Below, piece by piece: positions 15,030-23,900 of a stretch of 64,000 nucleotides of DNA. Under the pieces are notes generated by a model. It did not search any database and was not told where the DNA came from. It saw only the letters and a program-made list of their open reading frames with translations. Both the position numbers and the translations under genes were made by a program. The stretch's first letter is position 1; every line of letters begins with the position of its first letter. The DNA comes from JBBSHE01 sp038253325 (GTDB taxonomy: Bacteria; Actinomycetota; Actinomycetes; Propionibacteriales; Nocardioidaceae): positions 1 through 64,000 of the forward strand of contig JBBSHE010000007.1 of the NCBI GenBank assembly GCA_038253325.1. The letters run 5' to 3'.

Positions 15030-15953
15030 TTACGGTCCGGTCGACGATGGTCTGACCGCGAGTCCCGCGAAGATGTCGCGGGTGGCCCGTGAGCGGTTGA
15101 GCGTGTAGAAGTGCAGGCCCGGTGCTCCTTCGGCGAGCAGCCGTTCGCACATCTCGAGCGCGATCTCGACCCCGATCCGGCGGACGTCGCCAGGCTCGGT
15201 CACGCCGTCGAACCTGGCGACGACCTCCGGAGGCACGCTCCGGCCGGAGAGCTCCGCGAACCGCTGGATCTGCCGCAGGTTCGTGATCGGCATGATCCCG
15301 GGGATGATCGGCAGGTCTGCGCCGGCGCGATCCGCCCGATCGACGAGCGCGAGGTAGTCGACGACCCGGAAGAACAGCTCGGTGATCGCGAAGTCGGCAC
15401 CGGAATGCGCCTTCGCGGCGAGCACCCGTGCATCGTCGTCAAGCGAGGCGGCCTGGCGGTGCCCCTCCGGGAAGGCCGCGACCCCGACGCTGAAGTCGCC
15501 GAGCTCCTTGACGAGGGCGACCAGCTCGCTCGCGTAGCGCAGACCGCCCTCCGCCTGGACCCACGGTGCACCCGGGCCGCCGGGCGGGTCACCGCGCAAC
15601 GCGAGCATGTTGTGCACGTCAACGGCTGCATAGTGGCCGATCACCGAGCGGAGCTCGGCACGTGAATGCCCGACACAGGTCAGGTGCGCGACCGGAGTGA
15701 GGGTCGTGTCGGCGGCGACGCCGTCGGTGATGTGGATCGTCCGGTCCCGGGTGCTGCCACCCGCGCCGTATGTCACCGAGACGAACGTCGGGCGCAACGG
15801 CTCGAGCTCGCGGATTGCCGACCACAGGCGGCGCTCTCCCTCGTCGTCCTTCGGTGGGAAGAACTCGAACGAGAACGACCGCTCCCCCCTCGCCAGCAGC
15901 TCCCGGACGTCCACGTGCCACGCCGGTCCGGGGGGTAGGCGCGCGTCCGTCAT
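15030..15953 (-). CDS. metF: Methylenetetrahydrofolate reductase [NAD(P)H]
   Basis: The 307-aa protein is MetF, a TIM-barrel FAD enzyme reducing 5,10-methylene-THF to 5-methyl-THF for methionine synthesis. Characteristic segments are FSFEFFPPKDDEGERRLW at about 23-40 (including the catalytic Glu), VSVTYGAGGSTRDRT, and NMLALRGDPPGG. I chose the ATG at 15951-15953; there is no ribosome site, but TAGCCT lies 7 nt upstream, so the mRNA is probably leaderless. It is divergent from the prenyl synthase gene with only 71 bp between the starts, as in the Rv2172c-Rv2173 pair of M. tuberculosis. Confidence 0.95.
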   Translation of the reverse strand: MTDARLPPGPAWHVDVRELLARGERSFSFEFFPPKDDEGERRLWSAIRELEPLRPTFVSVTYGAGGSTRDRTIHITDGVAADTTLTPVAHLTCVGHSRAELRSVIGHYAAVDVHNMLALRGDPPGGPGAPWVQAEGGLRYASELVALVKELGDFSVGVAAFPEGHRQAASLDDDARVLAAKAHSGADFAITELFFRVVDYLALVDRADRAGADLPIIPGIMPITNLRQIQRFAELSGRSVPPEVVARFDGVTEPGDVRRIGVEIALEMCERLLAEGAPGLHFYTLNRSRATRDIFAGLAVRPSSTGP

Positions 15954-15960
15954 GCCTGAA

Positions 15961-15966
15961 AGGCTA
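15961..15966 (-). promoter_or_regulatory. -10 element TAGCCT for metF (leaderless)
   Basis: On the minus strand TAGCCT ends 7 nt before the metF ATG. No Shine-Dalgarno is visible. Confidence 0.55.
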
Positions 15967-16011
15967 CGGACCGGGCGACCGTCCGGCCGGATCGGCTCGC
16001 GGAGCGGTCGG

Positions 16012-16017
16012 TAGTGT
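16012..16017 (+). promoter_or_regulatory. -10 element TAGTGT for the prenyl synthase gene (leaderless)
   Basis: TAGTGT ends 7 nt before the GTG at 16025. Its core is 45 bp from the metF -10, so the two divergent promoters must overlap upstream. Confidence 0.5.
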
Positions 16018-16024
16018 CGACCGG

Positions 16025-17170
16025 GTGAGTGCGGCCGATACCGGCGCCGGTTCGGACGGCGTCGCGCTGGATCCCCTTCCCGATCCATTTCGCTCTGCGG
16101 TCCAAGCGACGTTGGACGCGTTCGTCGCGGACCAGGCGGTGAAGTTGGCGTCGATCAGCCACGACCTCGTCGGCCTCGTCGACGCCGCGCGTACCGCCGT
16201 CACCGGGGGCAAGCGGTTACGCGCCTGTTTCACCTACTGGGGCTGGCGGGCGGCCGGTGGAGACCGAATCGACTTCGATGAGGGTGGCAGCGATCGGAAG
16301 GGTCGGCCGTCGGCACCCGTGCTCGCCGCTGCCGCCGCCGTCGAGCTCGTGCACGCGAGCGCGCTCGTGCACGACGACGTGATGGACGACTCGGCGACCC
16401 GCCGCGGCCGCGACGCCGCGCACCGGGCGTTCCGGCTGCTGCCGGCCGACACCACCTCCAAGGCGGCCGTCGCGCGATTCGGCGCGAGCGGAGCGATCCT
16501 GCTCGGCGACCTGTTGCTCTGCTGGTCCGACGAGCTGCTGAGTGTCAGCGGGTTCAGGCCCAAGCGCCTCGCCCCGGCGCGCGACTGCTTCGACCGGCTT
16601 CGTACCGAGCTGGTCGCCGGGCAGTACCTCGACGTGCTGGCCCAGACGGAGCCGACGGTCGGAGCGGCGCGAGCGATGCAGGTCGTCCGCTACAAGTCCG
16701 CGAAGTACACCGTCGAGCGCCCGTTGCAATTTGGTGCCGCGCTGGCGAAGGCGTCGCCGGAGCTGCTGTCGGCGCTGTCGGCGTACGGCGTCCCACTCGG
16801 CGAGGCGTTCCAGCTGCGCGACGACCTGCTCGGCGTCTTCGGCGACGCGGCGCGGACTGGTAAACCGGCCGGCGACGACATCCGCGACGGCAAGCGCACG
16901 CTGCTCCTCGCCAGGGCCTACGACGGCGCCGACGGCAAGCAGCGCGCGGTCCTCGACAAGTCGATCGGCAACCGCGACCTCGACGCCACCGGACTCGCGG
17001 ACACGCAGCAGGTACTGCGGGAAACCGGCGCAGTCGATGCCGTCGAGACCGTCATCAGCCAGCTGACCCAGGCAGCCCTCGCCAGCCTGTCGGGCGCACC
17101 GCTGCGCGACGACGACGCACGGGAGGCGTTGCTTGCCCTCGCCGACCGAATTACGAACCGGATTGCGTAG
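16025..17170 (+). CDS. Trans-isoprenyl diphosphate synthase (polyprenyl synthetase family)
   Basis: This 381-aa all-helical prenyltransferase condenses isopentenyl diphosphate with allylic diphosphates. The first Asp-rich motif is HDDVMDDSATRRG at about residues 115-127 and the second is QLRDDLLGVFGD at about 262-273, with GGKRLRACF near the N-terminus for IPP binding. It is the positional equivalent of M. tuberculosis idsA2 (Rv2173). Chain length cannot be set with confidence from the sequence. The start GTG at 16025 lacks a ribosome site but follows TAGTGT. Confidence 0.93.
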   Translation: MSAADTGAGSDGVALDPLPDPFRSAVQATLDAFVADQAVKLASISHDLVGLVDAARTAVTGGKRLRACFTYWGWRAAGGDRIDFDEGGSDRKGRPSAPVLAAAAAVELVHASALVHDDVMDDSATRRGRDAAHRAFRLLPADTTSKAAVARFGASGAILLGDLLLCWSDELLSVSGFRPKRLAPARDCFDRLRTELVAGQYLDVLAQTEPTVGAARAMQVVRYKSAKYTVERPLQFGAALAKASPELLSALSAYGVPLGEAFQLRDDLLGVFGDAARTGKPAGDDIRDGKRTLLLARAYDGADGKQRAVLDKSIGNRDLDATGLADTQQVLRETGAVDAVETVISQLTQAALASLSGAPLRDDDAREALLALADRITNRIA

Positions 17171-17298
17171 TCACAGCCCACTGATCCTGATGGGTAACGC
17201 TGGTCCGCGCACCCCCCAGCATCTGTCAGACGCTTTGCGGCTAGGCACGGGAATCCTATGCAATGCGCGCACCATGTCCGTGGAGCCGCGGTGACTCG

Positions 17299-17304
17299 TA
17301 TGAT
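17299..17304 (+). promoter_or_regulatory. -10 element TATGAT for the DUF6220-like gene (leaderless)
   Basis: TATGAT ends 6 nt before the GTG at 17311. It is the best match to TATAAT among the leaderless candidates here. Confidence 0.6.
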
Positions 17305-17310
17305 CGCTCC

Positions 17311-17733
17311 GTGACAGATGTTTCCTTGACTGGCGCCCGGGCCCGAGTCGACCGAGCGTTCATGTGGGGACTTCGGCTGTTCTTGATCGCAGGCGTTGTG
17401 CAGATCTTTCTCGCCGGATTCGGAGCGTTCGACATCAACGGACAGAAGCTTGCGGACGCGACAAGCTTCGACGCGCATCGCGTGCTCGGGTTTGCCATGG
17501 GTGCAGCAGCAATCATCCTGCTCGTCCTGGCGGCAGTCGCGCGCGCAAGCGGTCGGACGATCATCCTCTCGGTCGTCCTTGCACTGCTGTCGGTGTTGAT
17601 CCAGTCAATACTTGCGGGCGCAGGCGAGGACACCCCGTTCTTTGGAGGCTTGCACGCCTTTGATGGTTTGGCGATCCTAGGACTCGCTGGCTACCTGAGT
17701 GCAGAAGCCGGTCGGCGCCGCAGCAGTCCATGA
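17311..17733 (+). CDS. Small membrane protein, DUF6220-like
   Basis: The 140-aa protein has four predicted membrane helices: LFLIAGVVQIFLAGFGAF, then a conserved loop with FDAHRVLGF, AAIILLVLAAVA, IILSVVLALLSVLIQSIL and FDGLAILGLAGYL. The His residues next to helices (AHRVLG, LHAFDG) recall small heme-binding or DUF6220 membrane proteins. Function is unknown. GTG at 17311 is preceded by a TATGAT hexamer at the leaderless distance. No operon partner follows; the next 137 bp are non-coding. Confidence 0.78.
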   Translation: MTDVSLTGARARVDRAFMWGLRLFLIAGVVQIFLAGFGAFDINGQKLADATSFDAHRVLGFAMGAAAIILLVLAAVARASGRTIILSVVLALLSVLIQSILAGAGEDTPFFGGLHAFDGLAILGLAGYLSAEAGRRRSSP

Positions 17734-17870
17734 CCTTGTCCTCCTTCGGGTGCTTGCGCCCGTCGGGTTCCAAGTCCCGCGACTGGCCCGTGTGGTGGAG
17801 GTAGCGTCGACGCAATAGATGACATCAGTCGCATCCGGTGAACTCGTCCCCGAGGATATCCAGGAGGCTG
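17734..17870. other. Intergenic gap with no recognised feature
   Basis: This gap holds only weak open frames on both strands. A 17561-17815 minus-strand frame continues into the DUF6220-like gene and looks like a shadow. I see no hairpin, RNA gene or convincing transposase remnant. Confidence 0.4.
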
Positions 17871-18314
17871 CTAGTGCGGATCGAGCTCGGGGACCTCGAG
17901 GTCGGTCGGACCGGGTCCTTGGAGCAGCACCGCGAACCCGCCGTCGCGATCTCCGTCGACCCTGGCCGCGAACACGTCGACGGCGACATCGAAAGCAACC
18001 CGGTCAGTCCGCGCGAACGGGCTCCATCCGAGCCACAAGACCAAGACGCCGGTCTCGTCGCCCACCGGCCGGACGTCGGTCAACGCGTCCCCGAGCGCGT
18101 CGAAGCCGTGTCCGAGCGACTCGGGAAGACCGAACGCCTGCTGGCACGCCGGCAGCACGCCTCCCTTGTCCTCGACCGCCCAGGTGTCGAGGACGACACA
18201 GCGCCATCCGGCGTGCTCGACCGCGTGCCGGACGTTCGGCTCCGACTGTGCGGAGGACCAGTGATAGACCCCGGGCTCGACGTGGCGAGCCAGCAATCTG
18301 GCGAGTCCGCTCAT
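17871..18314 (-). CDS. Barstar-family protein
   Basis: This 147-aa protein matches the barstar (barnase inhibitor) fold: VVLDTWAVEDKGGVLPAC, a QQAFGLPESLGHGFDALGD core with the typical FP..G.N/HWDAL-like element, then VLVLWLGWSPFA. The start ATG at 18312-18314 has AAGGAG 7 nt upstream. No secreted RNase gene is nearby, so it may inhibit a distant RNase or have a regulatory role. It follows the Rv2175c-like gene on the same strand, 59 bp downstream. Confidence 0.85.
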   Translation of the reverse strand: MSGLARLLARHVEPGVYHWSSAQSEPNVRHAVEHAGWRCVVLDTWAVEDKGGVLPACQQAFGLPESLGHGFDALGDALTDVRPVGDETGVLVLWLGWSPFARTDRVAFDVAVDVFAARVDGDRDGGFAVLLQGPGPTDLEVPELDPH

Positions 18315-18373
18315 TTCCGGCTCCTTCTTCTTGTTTCGACCGCTGGGTCGGGCTACGGCGTGGAGGTTCGACC

Positions 18374-18739
18374 TCACCCCAGCGCCTGCGCGCGGCGGCG
18401 AACCTCCGTGCCGCGGTCCTCGCGCAACGCGTCGATCGGCCGACCCGGCAGGGACGCGTCGACGGTGAACAACCACTCGAACGCCTCTGCGTCGGTGAAG
18501 CCGTCGTCGGCGAGCAGCGTCAGCGTGCCTGGTAGCCCCTTGACGATCTCGCCCGAGAGCAGAAAATCGGCCGCGACCACCGGCTCGCGGGCGTTGTCCG
18601 TTCGCAGCGCCAACAGCTGGCGCTCCCGGATCAGGTTGCGCACCTGGTTCGGGCTGACCCCGAGTTGTTGACCGACCTCGCTGAACGTGAGCCAGCTGAC
18701 GGCCGGGTCGTTGATCGTTGTCTCGTCGTACGTCGTCAC
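18374..18739 (-). CDS. Rv2175c-like winged-helix DNA-binding protein
   Basis: This 121-aa protein has a helix-turn-helix near its start (LTFSEVGQQLGVSPNQVRNL) and a C-terminal domain FEWLFTVDASLPGRPIDALRE. It is close in pattern to M. tuberculosis Rv2175c, a DNA-binding substrate of the kinase PknL, and the kinase gene is its divergent neighbour here too. I chose the GTG at 18737-18739 because the family begins near VTTYDETTINDPAVSWLTF and CAATCT lies 6 nt upstream. Upstream-extended frames would run into the pknL promoter. Confidence 0.85.
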   Translation of the reverse strand: MTTYDETTINDPAVSWLTFSEVGQQLGVSPNQVRNLIRERQLLALRTDNAREPVVAADFLLSGEIVKGLPGTLTLLADDGFTDAEAFEWLFTVDASLPGRPIDALREDRGTEVRRRAQALG

Positions 18740-18745
18740 AGACCC

Positions 18746-18751
18746 AGATTG
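18746..18751 (-). promoter_or_regulatory. -10 element CAATCT for the Rv2175c-like gene (leaderless)
   Basis: On the minus strand CAATCT ends 6 nt before the GTG. It keeps the A at position 2 and T at position 6 but is otherwise a weak match. Confidence 0.4.
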
Positions 18752-18821
18752 CCACGCCGGCCGCCAGGGAGACGCCGGTGGTGGGCGAGTGTCAGAGCCC
18801 CGATCGTCAACCGGCGCTCCG

Positions 18822-18827
18822 TAAACT
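18822..18827 (+). promoter_or_regulatory. -10 element TAAACT for pknL (leaderless)
   Basis: TAAACT ends 6 nt before the pknL GTG and no ribosome site is present. Confidence 0.6.
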
Positions 18828-18833
18828 CGCCGT

Positions 18834-20810
18834 GTGAGTCGATCCGCCACCTCCGACCCGCTCGTCGGACGTCTGCTCGAGGGCCGTTACCGGGTGGGCG
18901 AGCGGATCGCCCGCGGCGGGATGGCGACGGTCTACGAGGGCACTGACATCCGGCTCGACCGTGAGGTGGCCATCAAGGTGATGCCCCACGCCCTCTCCGA
19001 GGACGAGGACTTCGCCCAGCGGTTCGTCCGAGAGGCGCGCGCGTCGGCCCGGCTCTCTCATCCCAACGTGGTCGCGGTCTACGACCAAGGTGACGACGAC
19101 GCGACCCTGTTCCTGGTGATGGAGTATGTCCCCGGGCAAACCCTGCGCGACCTGATCAGGAACGAGGCTCCCCTCGCGCCCGAGCGGGCGCTTCGCGTGA
19201 TGGACGACATCCTGCTGGCGTTGACCGACGCGCACGACGCGCACATCGTGCATCGAGACATCAAGCCCGAGAACGTCCTGATCTCACCCGAGGGCAGGGT
19301 GAAGGTGGCCGATTTCGGTCTTGCCCGCGCGATCAGCTCGACCAGCACGGCGACCGCGACCAGCGGTGTGCTGATGGGGACGGTGTCGTACATGGCGCCC
19401 GAACTGGTCACCGAGGGCCGGTCCGACGCCCGCACCGACGTGTACGCCGCCGGCGTCGTCCTGTACGAGCTGCTGACGGGCACCAAGCCGTACGAGGGGG
19501 AAGCTCCCGTCCAGGTGGCGTACAAGCACGTGCACCAGGACATGCCGGTCCCGTCCGCTTCCGTACCCGGTATCTCGCCGTACCTCGACGCCCTGGTTGC
19601 CCGGGCGACCGCGCGCGACCCGAACACCCGACCGACCGACGCCCGGGTGCTCCTCCGGATGCTCCGCCGGGTACAGCACGCCATCGAGAACGGCGTGGTT
19701 GACGACGCCGAGCTGACCGAAGACCTGTCCGTCGGCGCGCCGCCTGTTGCCGCCCAGAACGTCGGCGACGAGCAGACCATGGTCGTCGGGCTGAGCGACC
19801 TGCCCGCGGCTCCGACACGGCAGACCCCCGCCGCCGGCCCGGACTTCCGGGAACACACGCCGGTCGCGTTCGCCCCGGCCAGCGACCCGCCCGCGGTGGC
19901 ACGGATGCGTGCACGGGAGCAACGACGGGGCCGGCGTGGACTGGTCGCCCTGCTGGTCGTTCTGTTGCTCGCCGCCGTCGCTGCGGTCGCTGGCTGGTAC
20001 TACGGCGTGGGGCGATACACCGACGCCCCGAATGTCGTCGGGATGAGTGAGACGGCGGCCCGGGCGAAGGTCGAGGACGCGGGTCTCTCGTTCCGGATCG
20101 CGAGCACGGCGTACTCCGAGGACGTGGCCGACGGTGCGGTCATCTCGACCGACCCCGGTCCTGGAGACCGGGTTCTCACGGATGGAACGGTCCGCGCCGT
20201 CGTGTCCCGGGGTCCCGAGCGGCACTCGGTGCCACGCGTCGTCGGCCAGCGCCTCGCCGCAGCCGAGCGGGCGATCGACGCGAGCCACCTGAACCGTGGC
20301 CCGGTCACTTCGCAGTGGAGCGACACGGTCGCCAAGGGCGTGGTGATCTCGGCTCACCCCGGACCGAGTACGTCGCAGAAACCGGGGACGCCCGTCACAC
20401 TCGTCGTCAGCTCGGGTCCCGAGCCGATCACCGTCCAGGACTTCATCGGGACGAACGCGACCGATGCGAGAAGTGCGTTGAGAGAGGCCGGCTTCGTCGT
20501 GCGGGTCCGCGAGCGCCACAGCGAGACGGTGCGCGCCGGCCACGTGATCCGGCAGCTTCCCGACACCGGCACCGCGTTCAAGGGTGACCGGGTCGTGCTC
20601 GTCGTGTCACTCGGTCCGACACTGGTGAAGGTTCCCGACGTGATGCACTTCGGAGTGGAGGCGGCCAAGAACGCCCTGGCCGCGGCCGGTTTCGTCCCCA
20701 ACGTACAGAAGAACAACGTCGACTTCGGCCTCGGCTTCGTGGTCGGGCAGAACCCTGGCGCCGACACGTACGCTCCGAAGGGTTCGGTCGTGACGATCAT
20801 CATCGTCTAG
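18834..20810 (+). CDS. pknL: PASTA-domain serine/threonine kinase, PknL type
   Basis: The 658-aa protein has a Hanks-type kinase domain at about residues 12-270: GRYRVGERIARGGMATV, the VAIKV lysine, HRDIKPENVL at about 140, DFGLARA at about 160 and an APE-like MAPELV. After a Pro/Ala linker a single membrane span lies at about 368-392 (LVALLVVLLLAAVAAVAGWY). Four extracellular PASTA repeats end the protein. PASTA kinases sense muropeptides or lipid II and tune wall synthesis. It is divergent from the Rv2175c-like gene, its likely substrate by analogy with M. tuberculosis. GTG 18834 is chosen on family length and the upstream TAAACT. Confidence 0.94.
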   Translation: MSRSATSDPLVGRLLEGRYRVGERIARGGMATVYEGTDIRLDREVAIKVMPHALSEDEDFAQRFVREARASARLSHPNVVAVYDQGDDDATLFLVMEYVPGQTLRDLIRNEAPLAPERALRVMDDILLALTDAHDAHIVHRDIKPENVLISPEGRVKVADFGLARAISSTSTATATSGVLMGTVSYMAPELVTEGRSDARTDVYAAGVVLYELLTGTKPYEGEAPVQVAYKHVHQDMPVPSASVPGISPYLDALVARATARDPNTRPTDARVLLRMLRRVQHAIENGVVDDAELTEDLSVGAPPVAAQNVGDEQTMVVGLSDLPAAPTRQTPAAGPDFREHTPVAFAPASDPPAVARMRAREQRRGRRGLVALLVVLLLAAVAAVAGWYYGVGRYTDAPNVVGMSETAARAKVEDAGLSFRIASTAYSEDVADGAVISTDPGPGDRVLTDGTVRAVVSRGPERHSVPRVVGQRLAAAERAIDASHLNRGPVTSQWSDTVAKGVVISAHPGPSTSQKPGTPVTLVVSSGPEPITVQDFIGTNATDARSALREAGFVVRVRERHSETVRAGHVIRQLPDTGTAFKGDRVVLVVSLGPTLVKVPDVMHFGVEAAKNALAAAGFVPNVQKNNVDFGLGFVVGQNPGADTYAPKGSVVTIIIV

Positions 20811-20897
20811 GTACTGAGACGCTGGCACCTGCCGGCGGCTGGTCACGGTTTCGGCATCGACGACGACGGGCGTCTAGGTCCGCGCAACCAGAGGTGC

Positions 20898-20903
20898 TAC
20901 GGT
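20898..20903 (+). promoter_or_regulatory. Possible -10 element TACGGT upstream of the sedolisin gene
   Basis: TACGGT lies 87 nt before the ATG at 20991 in a 180-bp gap, which would give an untranslated leader of about 80 nt. The gene itself has a GAGGAGAGG ribosome site. Confidence 0.3.
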
Positions 20904-20990
20904 CCCCGTGAAGCGGTCACACGGCCGACGGGGGACCGCGTGCGTCGGCGACGTTGCGCCGCCACTGGCCGCACGGGGTGAGGAGAGGCG

Positions 20991-23900
20991 ATGAGGGGGA
21001 AACCCGTTGCGCTGTCCGGGCGACGATTGGCCCTGATCGGGGTGGTCGGCGTTGCCTTGATCGCCGTCGTCGGCGCGACGATCGTCGGTAACCCGTCCAC
21101 ATCCGCGAACGCGGGTCCGGCGCCGGTATCCGACGCGCGAGCGTCCAAGGACGCGGTATCCAAGACGCCGGCCGCGAACGCATCGACGGCCGCGAGGCGC
21201 CGGCCGGCCGCAGATCCCGATGTACGCCCGGTCGCGCACACGATCGTCACCCTCATCACCGGCGACCGGGTACGGGTCAGCCGCTGGAGTGACGGCACCA
21301 CGACGGCGACGATGACGCCCGGCTCACCGTCGTTCGGCAAGCCGGTCCGGACCATGCACAGCAACACGGCGGTGTACGTCATCCCGGATCTGCCGTTGAC
21401 CACGCGCGAACGGCTCGGCCTCGGACTGTTCAACGTGACGTGGCTCGCGCAGGCCGAGGCAGCCCACCGCCGGGTCGCCGTCGACGTGGTCTTCCGCCCG
21501 GGCGTCACGCCTCACGACCTTCCTGGCGTCACCGTCGACCGCAGCTCGGCGAAACGCTCGACCGGCGGGACCATCGCAGTGACCGCGACGTACGCGAACG
21601 CGCCGGCGCAACTCGCGGCCGGTCTGTCGGGCGCCGCCTGGCGCGACGTCAGCAGGGTCCAGATGCCTGCGCCGAAGCCGCTGCTGGAGTTGCCGGACTA
21701 CCACCTGTACCCGCTGACGGTCGACGTCAGCAGCCGCACCGGCCGGCCGGTTGGGTACGCAGACGTCTGGGTCCAGAACGTCGACGACGGCCGGCTCTTC
21801 AACAGCGGCCTCAGCGCCTTCCACGGCTCGGTCAAGGTGCAGGTGCCGGCAGGAACCTACTCCGTCATCGCCAGCGGGTTCGACTGGCTCGTCAGCAACC
21901 CCGAGTTCACCGTCTCCGGACCCACGACCACCGCGCTGTCCGCTGCCGACGCCACCATCGTCCCCCGCGAGCATGTCGGCACTGCCCACCTGGTCGAACC
22001 GACGCTCTCCGTCACCCGCGTGTCGGCGAAGGGCGGCAGCTTCACCATCGTCAACGACGGATTCCTGGCCGCGGTGCAACCGCACAGCGCGGCGGTCAGC
22101 AAGGGCGCCCTCTCGATGACCGTCGGGGGGCAGCTTCAGCTCGAGCGCGGGACGCAGCGGATCGCGGTCTACACCAAGGACCTCGCTCAGGGCATTCCGG
22201 CGCGCACGTACTACCGGCACCAGCCGCGTGACTTCGCGGTCCAACAGGTGCGGTCCTACTCGACAGGACGACCGATGACGGCCTACCGGGCGGCGTACGG
22301 CATCCCCGACGGCGAGACGTTCTCGTTCTTCTCGCTGTACGCGTCCCACGTCCCGTCGAGCCGCACCGTGTGGGAGCAGGCAAACCCACAGGTCCGCTGG
22401 CTGCGTGTGCTCGACCTGCCGCTCACACCCCCGCGCGAGATGCTGCTCCTCGCTCCGCTGACCCGGCTCACGCCGGGGGCCAAGCCGCCGCTGGACTTCA
22501 TGCACAACCCCGTCGGCCCGGGGATCGAGCGCGGGACGGACGTCACCAGTACCGGCCCGTTCTGCGCGCTGTGCCGCCGAGGTAGCCAGATCGACGGCTT
22601 CCTCCCGCTTGCCAGTCCGGCGAGGACCGGCATGTTCGGCGAGCTGTTCTCCGCCGCGATGGGCTCCTGGTCGCTCGTCGCCGGTCGGCGACAGATCGCG
22701 GCCGGCCACGGCCTGATCGCGCCCCACGTCGACGCGGCCCTCGAACGGCGCGCGTACACGCTCACCGCGACGTCGACGCCGACCCGGCTGCGTACCCAGC
22801 TGTCGTCGCGGGTCCAGGACATCTGGACGTTCCAATCGGCCGCAGGGCGCTACGTCGTCCCGATCCTCATCCCGTCGTACCTGCCCCCGACGAACCTCAG
22901 CGGCGTCGTCGCGGCGGGACGGGTCGCCTACCGGTTGTCGTTCGACAACCTCGGGCCGCAGTCCAGGCGAGTGGTGCGGGCCGGGTTGTCGTTCTCGGTG
23001 GACCACGGCCGGACCTGGACCGGTGCCAAGCTCACCCGGCTCGGACCGCGCGTGTTCCGGGCGACGTACGTCAACCCCGCCCCGCGCTACGGCCGCAGCC
23101 ACATCTCGCTGCGTGTCACGGGGCGTGACGCCGCCGGCAGGACGGTGAGCGAACAGGCGAACCGGGCATACCGCATCGGGAGCGTCCCGCGGACGGCCCG
23201 GATCGCCAAGCCACGGCCTCGGACCGCTCTCCCAAGGGTCGCCGGGCGGCGCGCCTGTACGTCGAGGGGCATCAACACGTACACGTGCTTCGCGATCATC
23301 CAGCAGTACGCCGGCCGCTTGCTCGGCAAAGGCGTCGACCCCCGTGGATACGGCGCCCCCGACCTCGAGCAGGCGTACGGGCTGACCGGCACCCCGAGCG
23401 CGAACCAGACCGTCGCCGTCGTGGTGGCGTACCACGACCCGCGGGCGCTCACCGACCTGAACAGCTACCGCGAACAGTTCGGCCTGCCGCGGTGCACCAG
23501 ATCGGCAGGCTGTTTCCGACAGATCAACCAGCGCGGCCAGCAGAGCCACTACCCCACCACGGACCAGGGCTGGGCGCTCGAGGCGGCCCTCGACCTCCAG
23601 ATGATCTCAGCCGCCTGCCCGGACTGCCGGATCGTGCTGTCCGAGGCCGACAGCCCGACCGACCTGGACCTGGGCAAGGCGACGGATGCCGCCGTCGCCG
23701 CGGGAGCGAACGTGACCAACCATTCGTACGGGATCTTCGAGCACAACGGCGTCGAGAACCAGAACGCCCACTACGCGGCGCCGGGAGTCACGGCGGTCGC
23801 TGCGAGCGGCGACAGCGGTTTCGGACCGGCGAGCTTCCCCGCATCGTCGCCCGACGTGGTGTCCGTCGGCGGCACCACCTTGCACCGGGCCCCGAACCAG

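Noticed and set aside
17561..17870. Possible transposase remnant on the minus strand (reading HHTGQSRDLEPDGRKHPKE)
   Set aside because: No catalytic motif, terminal repeats or target duplications are visible, and half of the frame overlaps the DUF6220-like gene.
20811..20990. Small RNA or riboswitch between pknL and the sedolisin gene
   Set aside because: Only a possible -10 and a ribosome site are visible; I see no conserved riboswitch block or strong hairpin.
21324..23549. A 741-aa open frame opposite the sedolisin gene
   Set aside because: Its product is Arg/Gly/Asp-rich without domain signatures, as expected for a shadow frame in high-GC DNA, whereas the plus-strand frame has clear S53 motifs.
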